A DNA stretch of 64,000 nt. Origin: Fasciola hepatica. Its lineage: Eukaryota; Platyhelminthes; Trematoda; Plagiorchiida; Fasciolidae. A model generated the notes under the pieces. That model had not been told where the DNA came from. It worked only from the letters and a program-made list of their open reading frames with translations, and made no database searches. Below, piece after piece: positions 11,191 through 22,327 of this stretch (the stretch's first letter is position 1; every line of letters begins with the position of its first letter). The position numbers and the translations under genes were made by a program. The stretch covers positions 434,001 through 498,000 of the forward strand of contig CANUEZ040000107.1 of the NCBI GenBank assembly GCA_948099385.1. The letters run 5' to 3'.

Positions 11191-12330
11191 GTTTGGCTGC
11201 TTGTCCTGCAACGGAAAGTGCCAAAGGTCCTGGAATTAAGCCTAAGGTAACAAATGGAGTGAGTAGACAAAACAATGAACCGTCTCCCTTCGTATTTGCG
11301 CTTTTGGCAGGGATTTTTGTGATACCGTCTCTTAATAAACGCCTACATTTTATGCAGTCAAGTTAACTGAGGTGTAGAATATGTGTGAAAATCTCGAGTC
11401 CTCCTCGTCCTCAATGGCCATGGAATAGGCTTGCAAATCATGTGCATCATGTTCAGCTTTCCCTAATATCTTACCTGAAGAATAATTCGAATGGAATACC
11501 CATAAAGGCTTATAGAAATGTTCGGTGCACTGACATCCGTCGGCAGATGGAGAGCATCAGGCACAACCTCGCAGTCCGCATTTATTTCCCTGGATGATGA
11601 CCACCTCACCAAAGCATCTGATTTATGTGGCCATTATGGTTCCCAAGGCGTGGAATATATTACTATTTACATCGTTTAACAAATAGTAAATATCCGAGGC
11701 ATTCAAAGAACCCACTGTGGTGCGAGCGCCTTTGACGGAAGCTTTGTGACGTAGCCATATGGTAGTTCTCGAGTGCCCAGGAACTGACACTTGATTACCG
11801 CGTCATCGCCTCATTTTGCGCAATGATAACCAGCACACAAGGTTAGAATTTATACTGCACATGGCAGTAGATGAAGCGTATCTCTCTCATATATATGTAA
11901 AAATCAACTAGCCACTTGAGAAACTTAGTTCCTTCCATCAAACATGGTAACGAATACAGCCATTCCGTTACTTAGTCTACACTGACCTAATAAGCAATAG
12001 ATGGACACTGCAGTAGACACTGAGTATGCATGCGATACTTATTGACCGAATTAACCTCACAAACGTGAAAAACCCTTCGTTATTGACAAAAACGCAGGTT
12101 GGCTACAGGACGACTTACGGTAAGTGAGTACTCTTCAAAGGATCACGTGACGGAATGGTGCATCTCAGTAAAACAAAAAAGGCGATGAATGTCAGTGACG
12201 GTGTTTCACGGAGAAGCGTACATCAGGTGTAGGAGAAAAGAAAGGTACTCATTAGCAGTGATAAATTTCAGCCTTCATATGCTTGAAAAACCAAGATGAC
12301 CACCGGGAAATGATTTGCCGGGAGTCGCCT

Positions 12331-13949
12331 AGCCTAGGAAATCAATCCCCAAGAGCTACGGTACTATATAAAACAGAGTAAGCAATTTTGCAAGAACCAG
12401 ACTTCGATAGTGTTCGTCCTGAGCCCTCTTGCTCCAAATTGTACGACAAGTCAAAAACTGAAGCTGAATCACGGCGAAAGATTATAAACAGCACATGAAA
12501 TTACCGAATATGGTCAAAACAGGATTCAAGCTGGGTGAAGCACTTTCGAGGCAAAGTTGAGGGCCAGATTTGGGGCGAACATTTGGAGCAGCAAAACTAT
12601 TATTCAGGACCCCGGTAAATATAGTTCATACCAATGAAATAATGTTGTTTGTAGTATGGAGGTTAATGAATGGAACACGATTTCGTGATCTCTCTTTCAC
12701 GGCCCCTGTGGAAGCTGTCGTCTTCAGTAATGGTAGTACTGAACTAGCGCTGGACAGTCTAGACATTGATAAGGCTGCGGGCCCGTATTGTGCTCACATT
12801 CCCACCCCAGAAGCCCCTGCCAGTTATCGCAACCATGCAAAGCATCCCTAGGCACGACGAAGCTACCGGCCACCTGGGGGTTGGTATCGGTGATCCCCAT
12901 TCCCAAATGAGGCCAAGGACAAGTGGCTTCAAACTTCCGTGCCGTAAGCTTACTATCAATCGTACTCAAAGTATGGGAGGGTGGGACAGAGGTCGACCAG
13001 CCAAGCACCTACTGAACCCCCAAAAGATTCCAAGCAAGCAAAACGGGTTGTTTCACTGGAGGTTTTCTCCAACCAAGTTTCCATTCCAGAGCTCAGTGGA
13101 GGAAAAGTGCATTGAGAGGCTTACAATGGAAGTTAGCTCGGAGGATTCGACGGTGTCAATGGGCATCTCGCCAGGATTGACCAAGACTTCCTAATCCTTT
13201 CTTTTTTGACCGTCACTGGCAAGAGGGAGTCCAGATAAACTGTGCGAGCTACACAAGGGGAATACCGCAGCCGACAGAAGGTCACCGCGGCGTGAAATTC
13301 AGGTCGTCCGGTTTTCTTTTTCGCTCATATGAATGTTTGGACTTATAACTGTGTTCACCCTAGTATACATCACCTCATTACTCTAAATGGTGTCCCAGTT
13401 GTGTGAACAACTATGGCACACCATCATGCAGCTGCTAGTTGTTGTCACGACTCAGAGTTATAGACTATATTGAGTGTTCTCCGCCTCAGTCCCATTCAAT
13501 AACATTCTACACGACTTACTTAGCAAATCTTCCCTGATTCGCATCACGATACCATCCATGTAGAGCCTTTACACTCCACTCCCCATAACCCGAATCCCAC
13601 ACCCCCCCCAGTCAGCACAAGGGGTCAAAAAAGCGCTCCCAAACGGTGCCTTCCGGGACTGTTTCTCACAGTCTCATTTTTATAAGAAATGAGTTTGGAA
13701 GTGTTGCTAACTAGGCCCGAAATGGCCAAATGCGAGGCTTTATCTTCATAAACCTCATGGTTTTGGGGATATACGCACTTTATTGTTTCGCTGTTTTAAT
13801 AATAATAATGGTTTATTTCGAATAACCCCGAGGCATGTTGTAAAGCAAGATCAAACGGTACAATTGGACGCAAAGTCCGAATTCCAGGAGAATGATTCAG
13901 GCAGGTGCGCTCGATATTGCACAGGAGAAACTATTTAAGTTACTCTTTA
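12331..13949. other. Palindrome spacer (1.62 kb, unique)
   Basis: Single-copy DNA between the two arms. It contains a possible RT scrap at 12724-12790 (+; SLDIDKAAGPY resembles the LINE motif KAPGPDGI) and, at the right end, a truncated retroelement tail on the - strand (13795-13949). No other feature is recognised; 12860-13790 holds no coding signal I can support. Confidence 0.8.
13795..13949 (-). mobile_element. 5'-truncated retroelement tail (tail type Y)
   Basis: Read on the - strand, this 155-base segment matches 33098-33245 (+) at high identity, from ttaaagagtaactt through ggaattcggacttt to aaataaacc, then ends in (ATT)n. That layout (5' truncation, polyadenylation-like aataaa, short A/T microsatellite) is typical of a LINE or LINE-mobilised SINE. 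Its truncated end abuts the first base of the palindrome right arm. Confidence 0.7.
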
Positions 13950-15089
13950 AGGCGACTCCCGGCAAATCATTTCCCGGTGGTCATCTTGGTTTTTCAAGCA
14001 TATGAAGGCTGAAATTTATCACTGCTAATGAGTACCTTTCTTTTCTCCTACACCTGATGTACGCTTCTCCGTGAAACACCGTCACTGACATTCATCGCCT
14101 TTTTTGTTTTACTGAGATGCACCATTCCGTCACGTGATCCTTTGAAGAGTACTCACTTACCGTAAGTCGTCCTGTAGCCAACCTGCGTTTTTGTCAATAA
14201 CGAAGGGTTTTTCACGTTTGTGAGGTTAATTCGGTCAATAAGTATCGCATGCATACTCAGTGTCTACTGCAGTGTCCATCTATTGCTTATTAGGTCAGTG
14301 TAGACTAAGTAACGGAATGGCTGTATTCGTTACCATGTTTGATGGAAGGAACTAAGTTTCTCAAGTGGCTAGTTGATTTTTACATATATATGAGAGAGAT
14401 ACGCTTCATCTACTGCCATGTGCAGTATAAATTCTAACCTTGTGTGCTGGTTATCATTGCGCAAAATGAGGCGATGACGCGGTAATCAAGTGTCAGTTCC
14501 TGGGCACTCGAGAACTACCATATGGCTACGTCACAAAGCTTCCGTCAAAGGCGCTCGCACCACAGTGGGTTCTTTGAATGCCTCGGATATTTACTATTTG
14601 TTAAACGATGTAAATAGTAATATATTCCACGCCTTGGGAACCATAATGGCCACATAAATCAGATGCTTTGGTGAGGTGGTCATCATCCAGGGAAATAAAT
14701 GCGGACTGCGAGGTTGTGCCTGATGCTCTCCATCTGCCGACGGATGTCAGTGCACCGAACATTTCTATAAGCCTTTATGGGTATTCCATTCGAATTATTC
14801 TTCAGGTAAGATATTAGGGAAAGCTGAACATGATGCACATGATTTGCAAGCCTATTCCATGGCCATTGAGGACGAGGAGGACTCGAGATTTTCACACATA
14901 TTCTACACCTCAGTTAACTTGACTGCATAAAATGTAGGCGTTTATTAAGAGACGGTATCACAAAAATCCCTGCCAAAAGCGCAAATACGAAGGGAGACGG
15001 TTCATTGTTTTGTCTACTCACTCCATTTGTTACCTTAGGCTTAATTCCAGGACCTTTGGCACTTTCCGTTGCAGGACAAGCAGCCAAAC

Positions 15090-16580
15090 AAATGCGTTTC
15101 TCACTAGCGAGCGTTAGAACCCTGCTTCGTATGTTTGGGGCAGGTTCTCCCGGATTTGCCGACAGATCCACGAACTTTGTCAGGATTGCCACGGCAAACG
15201 CCCAAAAAATCTGAAGGTAAACGGTAAGTACGCTCACTTTGGGCTCGACGAATGTTTACAGCTTGCAATGGATCCCAGTGCAGTGTACGCAAGGGATGAG
15301 ATAGCCATTCATTTGAATGTAGATGGTCTAACCTTGTTTCGTGGGTCATCTCGGCAGCTATGGCTTAACCGTTATCACAGGTGTTCATAGTGGGTATTTA
15401 CCTTAGGATGACGAAACCTGCAGACTTGATGGAACACTTGAAAGATTGCGCTTGAGAACCGAAATCTCTATTCACTCAAGGCACTTATAATCAAAGTGCA
15501 TGCGGACGTTTCCGTGTGGTCTTGTCTAGCGTTTATCTGAAGCTCCAGCAAATGCCATGCTGAAGCAAATAATGCACCATATTGGTTATTTCAGCTGCCC
15601 ACGGTGCTCCCAACGAGACAGTAACGTCGGTAGACGACCGATCCCAGGCAACCCAGGAAAAGCGGGGACTGATGTTGACTACCGCTCCCGAAGAAATCGG
15701 GACCACCACTGGGGGGAGTTACCCTTCGAGAGTCTGTCAATTGATATGATAAACACTTTCCCAACAGACTACACGCAAGTGTTATTTATTGAGATAATAA
15801 AACGAACCCTCCTCCTATGGCGTTAGTTTGGCAGACCAAGGAGAGCTCTGCTATCAGCTCAGTAATTGATACGCGTGAACGAACACTTTGATATTTCGAA
15901 AATGTGTCCCCTGGGAGTTTCCAAGTGTTTGTTGAAGGCTAGAAGAGCTAGAGTACTGGGAGGCGCCCAAGTACAGGCAATTCTTTCCGTATATCGGGCC
16001 GGTGGCCATGGAAGGTTTGCCACCTGGTGAGAACCACTTCAACTTTCCTGGCCTTTTCGATTTGTGCATACATACTATGCAGCGTTGAGCGGCTTTCTGA
16101 CTACATAGACTTTATCCAAAATCACTGCTACTTGACTTGCAAGAGTTCGTCAAGTTGTACGGTGAGACTGAGGCGGTTTTCAATATTCACGCTTGGGTGC
16201 ATACATGTGGGCATACGAGAATTCACAGCTATTTTGATTCATTCTCGGCTCTTCCTTTTGAATCGTTTATGCAAACAATAAGGCAGTGTCATACGTCGAA
16301 ACGTGATCGCGGAACAAATATTTCGTAGGACGACGGAACGTTCCATGGAGGCGATATTGCATGCTGACATTCAATTTTTGGATGACACTCTGTCTTGTTC
16401 TGTCAGGAACGTGGGCTGCCTAGGAAGACTTTTCGTCTGCAGAACACGGTGTACGCCTCGGAACCGCCGACCAACTGTGTTCTGATTGACTACCAACCGG
16501 CGACCATTGCTGACATCCGTAACCACACGGTGAAGTACCGTCATTTCAAAAGGGAGGGAAATTTTCCAAAAGTTATATTT
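15090..16580 (+). pseudogene. Tnp2-like (EnSpm/CACTA-type) transposase, right arm
   Basis: A DDE-type transposase of the animal Tnp2-like group, which excises and inserts DNA elements. Segments in family order but in shifting frames: LPDLPTDPRTL (about 15150, ending at a GT donor after 15216); an exon at 15262-15380 with LAMDPSAVY and NVDGLTLFRGSSRQLW, matching the family hallmark DGLPLF-K-SS-Q-W; a Cys-rich segment (15545-15826) with APANAML, GYFSCPRC and an acidic/aromatic stretch ending INTFPTDY; YRQFFPYIGPVAMEG (about 15938-16026); LYGETEAVFNIHAWVH ... SFSALPFESFMQT (16137-16290); and NTVYASEPPTNCVLID (about 16440-16490). Stops and frameshifts between segments show decay; some breaks could be short introns. 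No intact catalytic triad can be assigned. Confidence 0.75.
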
Positions 16581-16773
16581 CATCTGTGAATCCCAAAATA
16601 TACCTTTATGAACAGTCATCCCAGAAAATTCGTTAAAGTAACTGTACAGGCATACAGTGTACAGGACTATTGCTTCCATACCGCGGACACCTGGAGTTTT
16701 TATCCTCTTGTGCATAGCTGGCGTCCACGAACTTGGTCAGTACAGTAAATTATGACAAACCTTTACATTTTAG

Positions 16774-17849
16774 ATGTTAGCGGTAGTGCAGTTTGTGGGA
16801 GAAAACAACGTGGATGTTGGTAATGACCTATGGACGGTGGAGTCAGACCACGCTATGTGGCCTTCCGTTGTTGCTTCTCGTGCGGAGCGCCTAGTACGCG
16901 AAGGTCGTCCAACACCCGTTAACTTAAAAGCGTATGAAGTGAAGGTCCATAAAGTCGTTGGTAAGAGAACATGACTATTATTTAGTTTTTTCTCGTAGAT
17001 GGCTATCAACAGGCTATGAAATTACAATGACTACTACATTGTATGTCCACTTTACCGTCAACGGAGGCGATTCTGACCATGACACGTTATGGGAAAAGAC
17101 CACAGCCCGTGTTTAATTGCTAATGGGGATATACTTTCAGTAAAGCCGTACTTTTTCCGTATGTGACTGTAACGATAAGGGGCCTTCTGCAAGGGCCATT
17201 AGGTGTCTATGGTCTCCCGAGCCACCTCGCTTAGAAGGCCAATCATTTTGCCCTGCGCGTACCCCGTTTAAGTCACTGGGCACAAATACTAAGGTGTCGG
17301 CAACCATAGCGTAAGTACCATTGCTGTATTCTCACAAGTCATGTAGTGGTAAATCCGTCGGCAAACCTTGGGCTCCCACTCCAGCGGTGAGTCCCATGGC
17401 ATCAACAGGCTGTACGGCCGAGGAAACGCCATCCGCCTCCAAACATCGTGGGAAGCTTACTTCTCCGAGCAAGGACGTTAGTTACGTTGAGGGTATCAAG
17501 TGTAAGAGCAGCTTCGATAAATCCTTCTTAACTCACTCCAGATTTCTTAGCTTCCATTAAACAAGGACTTCGGAGCTGAAGTGCGAAACGGCCGCCATGC
17601 GGAGTCAAAAATGAAGTTCAACCTTAACAATCGTGTACCAGTGATGGACCCCCGTTAACGACGTTGATGACTTCGCGCCTCTGAATGAAAGCTTGGAAAA
17701 TAACGGCTATTTTGAGCAAGCTTCAGAGACGAATCATTATGTTTTCTATCATTCAGGTCACATTTTTGCGGAAATTTTCCGGTGCCAACTTCGGGGATTG
17801 CACAAGTGATATGATGCTTCATTTAATGACGATAAAAGTTCTCGCCCAG
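16774..17849 (+). pseudogene. DUF4806-like N-terminal module exons, right arm
   Basis: Exon 16774-16960 (187 bases) follows a pyrimidine-rich acceptor (cctttacattttag) and ends at a GTAAGAG donor. It encodes VVQFVGENNVDV, WTVES, MWPS and YEVKVHKVVG, the spaced pattern (V-V-F, then W, then WP, then Y-V-V) that opens many DUF4806-type proteins. A possible exon starts at 17339 after ttctcacaag and ends at GTGAGT (17387). Exon 17757-17849 (93 bases, 31 open codons) has AG and GTAAAC borders and ends in LMTIKVLAQ, like the helix ahead of the DUF4806 core. The core itself was not found with confidence; 18150-18425 is a weak candidate. It may be a second gene of the transposon, or the C-terminal part of the same gene. 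Function unknown. Confidence 0.55.
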
Positions 17850-19382
17850 GTAAACAGGAAGGGTTCACATGCAAGACCTGCCCCAGCGGAAAATCGTTTG
17901 TGCTCTTGTGATAGGAGGGCATGATATTTTAAATTTATATAGGTATAAACGCTCTGCGCCGAAAAAAGCTAAGTTGGGTCTACAATGCAGCTTATCCGAG
18001 AGAAAATGCGTCGTTTCTTGCAAAGATGTAGTGCTAGTCCACAAGAGAGTCGGTTCGAACTGCATCGCGGCATCGGCTTTCATTGCTATACGTACGACTT
18101 GAGTGACTTCTATTTACGATAGGTTTCCCAAAACTTTATCTTATATCACACAATGCACCTATCGCGATTTTTTCATTTCCATACAGCACGAGATTCCGGC
18201 CCCTGCCTAATAATGATTTTCATATTCACGATGACCATTTTCCCACTTTTGAATAAATTTACCATTGGATGGCAGTACACGTATTCCGATTCCTACTTCA
18301 CACAGATGTTAAAGTTTTGCTCACTGCACTTTGTTTTACAATCAAGGGATCAAAAGAGATTGAGTCTCGTTCTATTTCAGGCATTGGAAAACAGTAATTT
18401 CAGCGAACAGTTTTCACGCCCCTAGCGAGTACGAACGACAAAACTCCGTATATTTTTTAAATCCCTTCTACCGCCGTACATTTTACCTATCAATGCATAT
18501 TTCTCGCATCAAAAGTATTGTCTTTTCTCCTCTTAAATCAGTAATGGAAATGCAATTCGCAGTTACCGATAGGGGGGGGGAGATTCCGAAAGTGGTAAAA
18601 GTACCTTGGAAAGTAAGAAATAAAAGTGGTGAAATGGGACGTTTCCGTCTAGTTTTTCGACGCGCCGCACTAGTGATGTTCGTTTTTAGGGACGCTTATG
18701 CAGTGCTTTGAAAATAGACACGAAGAATTCGGTTTTCATTGTGGTGCAGATAGTAACCAGATATAGGTGGTTTTTGCGCGGTCTGCCGAAAAACACCCCC
18801 GAACCGACCTTTCTTCGTTTCAGTGGGGTCGCTCGGGGGTCGTTCTGGGGATCAGACGGGGTCGGCATAGGGACTATTTCACGACTATTTGGGAACCACT
18901 GTGCTGACTGGGCTTAGCCTCGCTATGCATCCGTCGGTGCACCTTCTGAAATTTCTGTTCCACTGTGTCCCCATTTATTTTCTCCCATAAGGGCGCCCTT
19001 TCGTTCCACCCGGTCTATCGATCCCATAGCTAAAATAAACCTCCCCGTACAACCTGCATACCACACAGCAAAGTTCTACAACCTCAATACCTTCATGATC
19101 CTAAGTTTCCTAATCCTAATCTCACCTGGAGCTGTGCGCATTCAGCAACCCCTCACACTCGCGGTCTGCTCAGACCTTTGGCTTGTCTCCGTCTAGTTGA
19201 CCAAACTCCTATTACCTCCGTACTTTCGCCCCACATTTTTACTTATCACGCCATCCCGGCCCCCAACCAGTGCTCAGAAAATCCGTATTGCTGAAGTTGG
19301 TCAATCCAAACACACCTAACCCCTCCTGAAACCCAGACCGTGTCTTGTCGCTCTCGTTAACATCGACGGTGAAGCTTCTAAT

Positions 19383-22327
19383 AACTAACAATAAATGATA
19401 ATTGTATATTTCTTGACCATGGTCAATACACACGCACAAGACAATATCAGAGAATACAGCAGTACATGTCAATGTAGGGTTTTCACAATTTTTAAATTTA
19501 TGAATCATACAGCAACAGAAATACAGTAGTCAAGTCATGTAGTGTTTGAGTGAGCTAAAGTAGTTATGGCTGAAGCGGGAATTCTAAATTGGTTTCCAAT
19601 CCGGGGAGGACGGTGTGGATAGTTGTACAAACGTGGGATTGCTGATACAAGCGATAATTTGACGGTCACTAACGAGTAAACGGACGGGAGAGATGCCAAA
19701 GAACAAGATTAAAATTAAAATACGCATGGGGCTATCAACGTGCAGTCAGAGATTCCAGCGAAATATAGAGCGCTGATCAAGCACTGGGTAACTAATCGTG
19801 GGGAAAGTATGTGAAATAAATGCAAGTGAGTCAAAGGTGATAGTAAAACGGACCTTTTGTGCAGGTGATTTCAGTATTATATGGAAATTCACATGAAGGC
19901 GAAAAGCTCCACAAGGATTGCAGTGAACTTTTGAAGTGCATGAATGGTGCATGGACGCATAACGGACTTTCAAAGAAGAGCCTTCAAAGAAGCGGACTAG
20001 TAGAGACAATTGCTACAGGTGCGGCTAGGCAGAAGTTGGAAGAGGGTGACGATACATTTTTTTGTATATGTGAAAAAAACTATTAGCCAAATTCTGGTTG
20101 GCTGCAGAGAGCAGGTATTCTGTTTCATGAAGACCTTGGTTGCGGGTGATGGCAGGTGGAATAATGAGGGTAGCAGGTAAAAAGGAACTGGTTTGACGAA
20201 GCGGGTAGCGGCGAGGGCTGGGTTACGGCCATTGGTTTTGTACTGCAACGCGGAAAGAACTGAACTGTTGGAATGGATTATTGGAAATAGACTTTGAGCG
20301 GATGTGGGTTGATGGTTGTTGTCAGGAATCGCCTTTGCAATCCGGTGGGACTTTCATGAGAGTTTGTTACTCCGTGTACGGTGCCCCATATAACGTTAGC
20401 AGGCGAGAGTAAAGGTTTAAACCATTGATCAAATCGTCTAGTCCTTACAGTAATCCGGGATTACCGTCGAGTTAGCCGATGGCTACCCAAGTAACCAATG
20501 CGATCCGAAAGCGATCAAGAGTGCGGCAGTCTGGCGAGTGTTCCAGCTCTGGGTCACGGTTATCGTTTTAATGGAAACCGGAAAGTGAACATTTTTTTAT
20601 CTGGACAACTGTTTATCACTCTGCTGGTGAACCGGTCTATTATGGATTCCTAGACGGAGACTGGTTGCTTTCTAAGTTAGTTCGGTGGTAGTAGAGACTT
20701 AGGGAGACATCAGGTAGGTGGTGGATGAGGAGAGGGGTCCATTTTGGACCAGGAATAAAACAATGTTGGATGGTATGATCTGGAAGAAAAATGGGAAAAT
20801 AGGAGATAGCTGTCTGGTCGGTTCACCGACTGTGGTCGAGGACGGCAAACTGTGAAAAGGAAAAAAACACTCAGTGTTAAGTTGAGGCTTTTTCATGTGA
20901 AAGCAAAGGTTCTGGTATCCGCGGGGTCAACAGAAATCGGAGGTATACGGATTCCGGTCGGAATGGGGTCCTAACTTACCATGAGCGTATGCGCACAGAA
21001 GTGGGGCCTAGCTACTGAGGAATAGTAGTCTGTGTAATACGAATCCAGCATGCGGAAAAGGCGCAAGAAAAGCAGGATGCGGCTGTGTTCTAGCCTGAGG
21101 CAGAGGAGTTAAGTGAAGGTGAGCACCTATCACTAAAGAACAAAACGGTTTTTTAATATATGTACGCAAATTATGTTGTAAAATGGCACGACCTAATGAG
21201 CAGGGAGGAGAAAAGTTAGTGGAGCATACCCAAAGTATATATATACATATAAATATATAGATATATACATATACATATACCATTCGTCAAGAAACTTCAA
21301 GTCTGACGGAGTATCACTGACGGCTGAATGCATGGCGTTGGCCTCAAAAGTTGAGACTAGGTTTATGTCTTCAGCAAAGAGGAATGTCGTGCCATGACGC
21401 ATTACTTGGAGGAAGTCATTTATATACATAAGAAATAAGAGAGGACCTAGAATGCTACCCTGTACGACCCCGCTAGTAATTCGTTTGGGCCGAAAGGATG
21501 TTCCATTGACGATGACGGTTTGGGAACTTTCAGAGAGGTAAGATGTTAGCCAAGACAGAAGGGGGTCAGCGACTCCGTAGGATTTAATTTTTGGCAGTAA
21601 GCCAGCGTGAGATACACGGCCGAACGCTCCAGTCATGTCAAGAAAGATGACGATGATTGACTTGTTGACATCTGTTTTAGAAGTGATTCAATTGAGGAAG
21701 TCCATCTGACACGTGAGGCACGAAAGAGACTTGAGGAACCCATGCTGGGCTGGGTTCACAAGATTTCGAGAAGTCAGGAAATTTGTAAGCTGGCACTTTG
21801 CCATTTTCTCCATGAGCCTGAAAACATTCAAAGTGTGGTTCATGGGACGGTAGTTCCCCGGATCATGCAAAGACCAATTATTGTGTTGTGGAATTATACA
21901 GGATACTTTCCTCTGAGCCGGGTAGATCCCAGACGACGTGGATAATGTAAAGAGGCTCAGCAATAGGAGCACTAGCTCAGGTTTCCCAAATCGAAGCAGG
22001 ACAGGTGGAAGGTCATCAGGCCCTGGATGATAGGAGGGTTTAGCGTTGGCTAGGAATTTCCTGATGTTGGCCGTGGTAAATGTTATGGTTTATTTCGCGT
22101 CCTGTGTGAGCATTAGATAGCCGAATGGTGGAGGGTTAGCGTCCGTAATAAGAGCCTGGGCAAAATGGCAGTTAAGAGCCTCAGCCATATCTTCTGGCGA
22201 ATCAAGGTGGGTGACGTTTTGGGTAGGGAATGGGATATTGTTTTCTTCGCTGCTCGAGTTGCGAGATTTTAGCAGTCGTGAGGCTGTTGTAATACAGTTC
22301 ACTCTTGCTTTCTGAGTTTATTCTCGG
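19383..22327 (-). mobile_element. Family-I LINE, right-arm truncated copy
   Basis: Inverted duplicate of 3951-6895. It lacks the endonuclease and leader because the arm ends in the linker. RT motifs are at 21278-22038 (-), microsatellite at 21232-21280, and the tail box at about 19400-19430. Small differences from the left copy include Ser/Asn, Ser/Ala, Phe/Leu and Gly/Glu changes in the translated frames. Confidence 0.9.

Larger units (their letters stand above)
3951..12330 (+). repeat. Giant inverted repeat, left arm (about 8.38 kb)
   Basis: The reverse complement matches 13950-22327 throughout. Paired coordinates sum to 26278 at the outer end, 26279 in the middle and 26280 at the inner end, the two steps being one-base homopolymer differences (C-run near 7703; A-run near 9126). 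I saw about ten base differences by eye. The arm contains, left to right: the 3' half of the family-I LINE (3951-6895); unassigned 6896-7374; then on the - strand a DUF4806-like exon set (8430-9506) and a Tnp2-like transposase (about 9700-11190); and unassigned 11720-12330. The arm ends mid-linker on the outside, which shows that the duplication did not follow element borders. Confidence 0.95.
13950..22327 (-). repeat. Giant inverted repeat, right arm (about 8.38 kb)
   Basis: Reverse complement of 3951-12330. Read rightward it holds the transposase (15090-16580), the DUF4806-like exons (16774-17849) and the family-I LINE on the - strand (down from 22327). The match stops at about 22327, where the LINE is cut off mid-linker and unrelated sequence follows, whereas the left copy continues unbroken into its endonuclease. 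The left arm is therefore likely the source. 13950-14560 and 17850-19380 hold nothing I can assign. Confidence 0.95.

Noticed and set aside
11065..11231. Exon-like open frame on + of the left arm with good acceptor and GTAACA donor
   Set aside because: It is antisense to the LPDLPTDPRTL segment of the transposase, which has protein-level support on the other strand.
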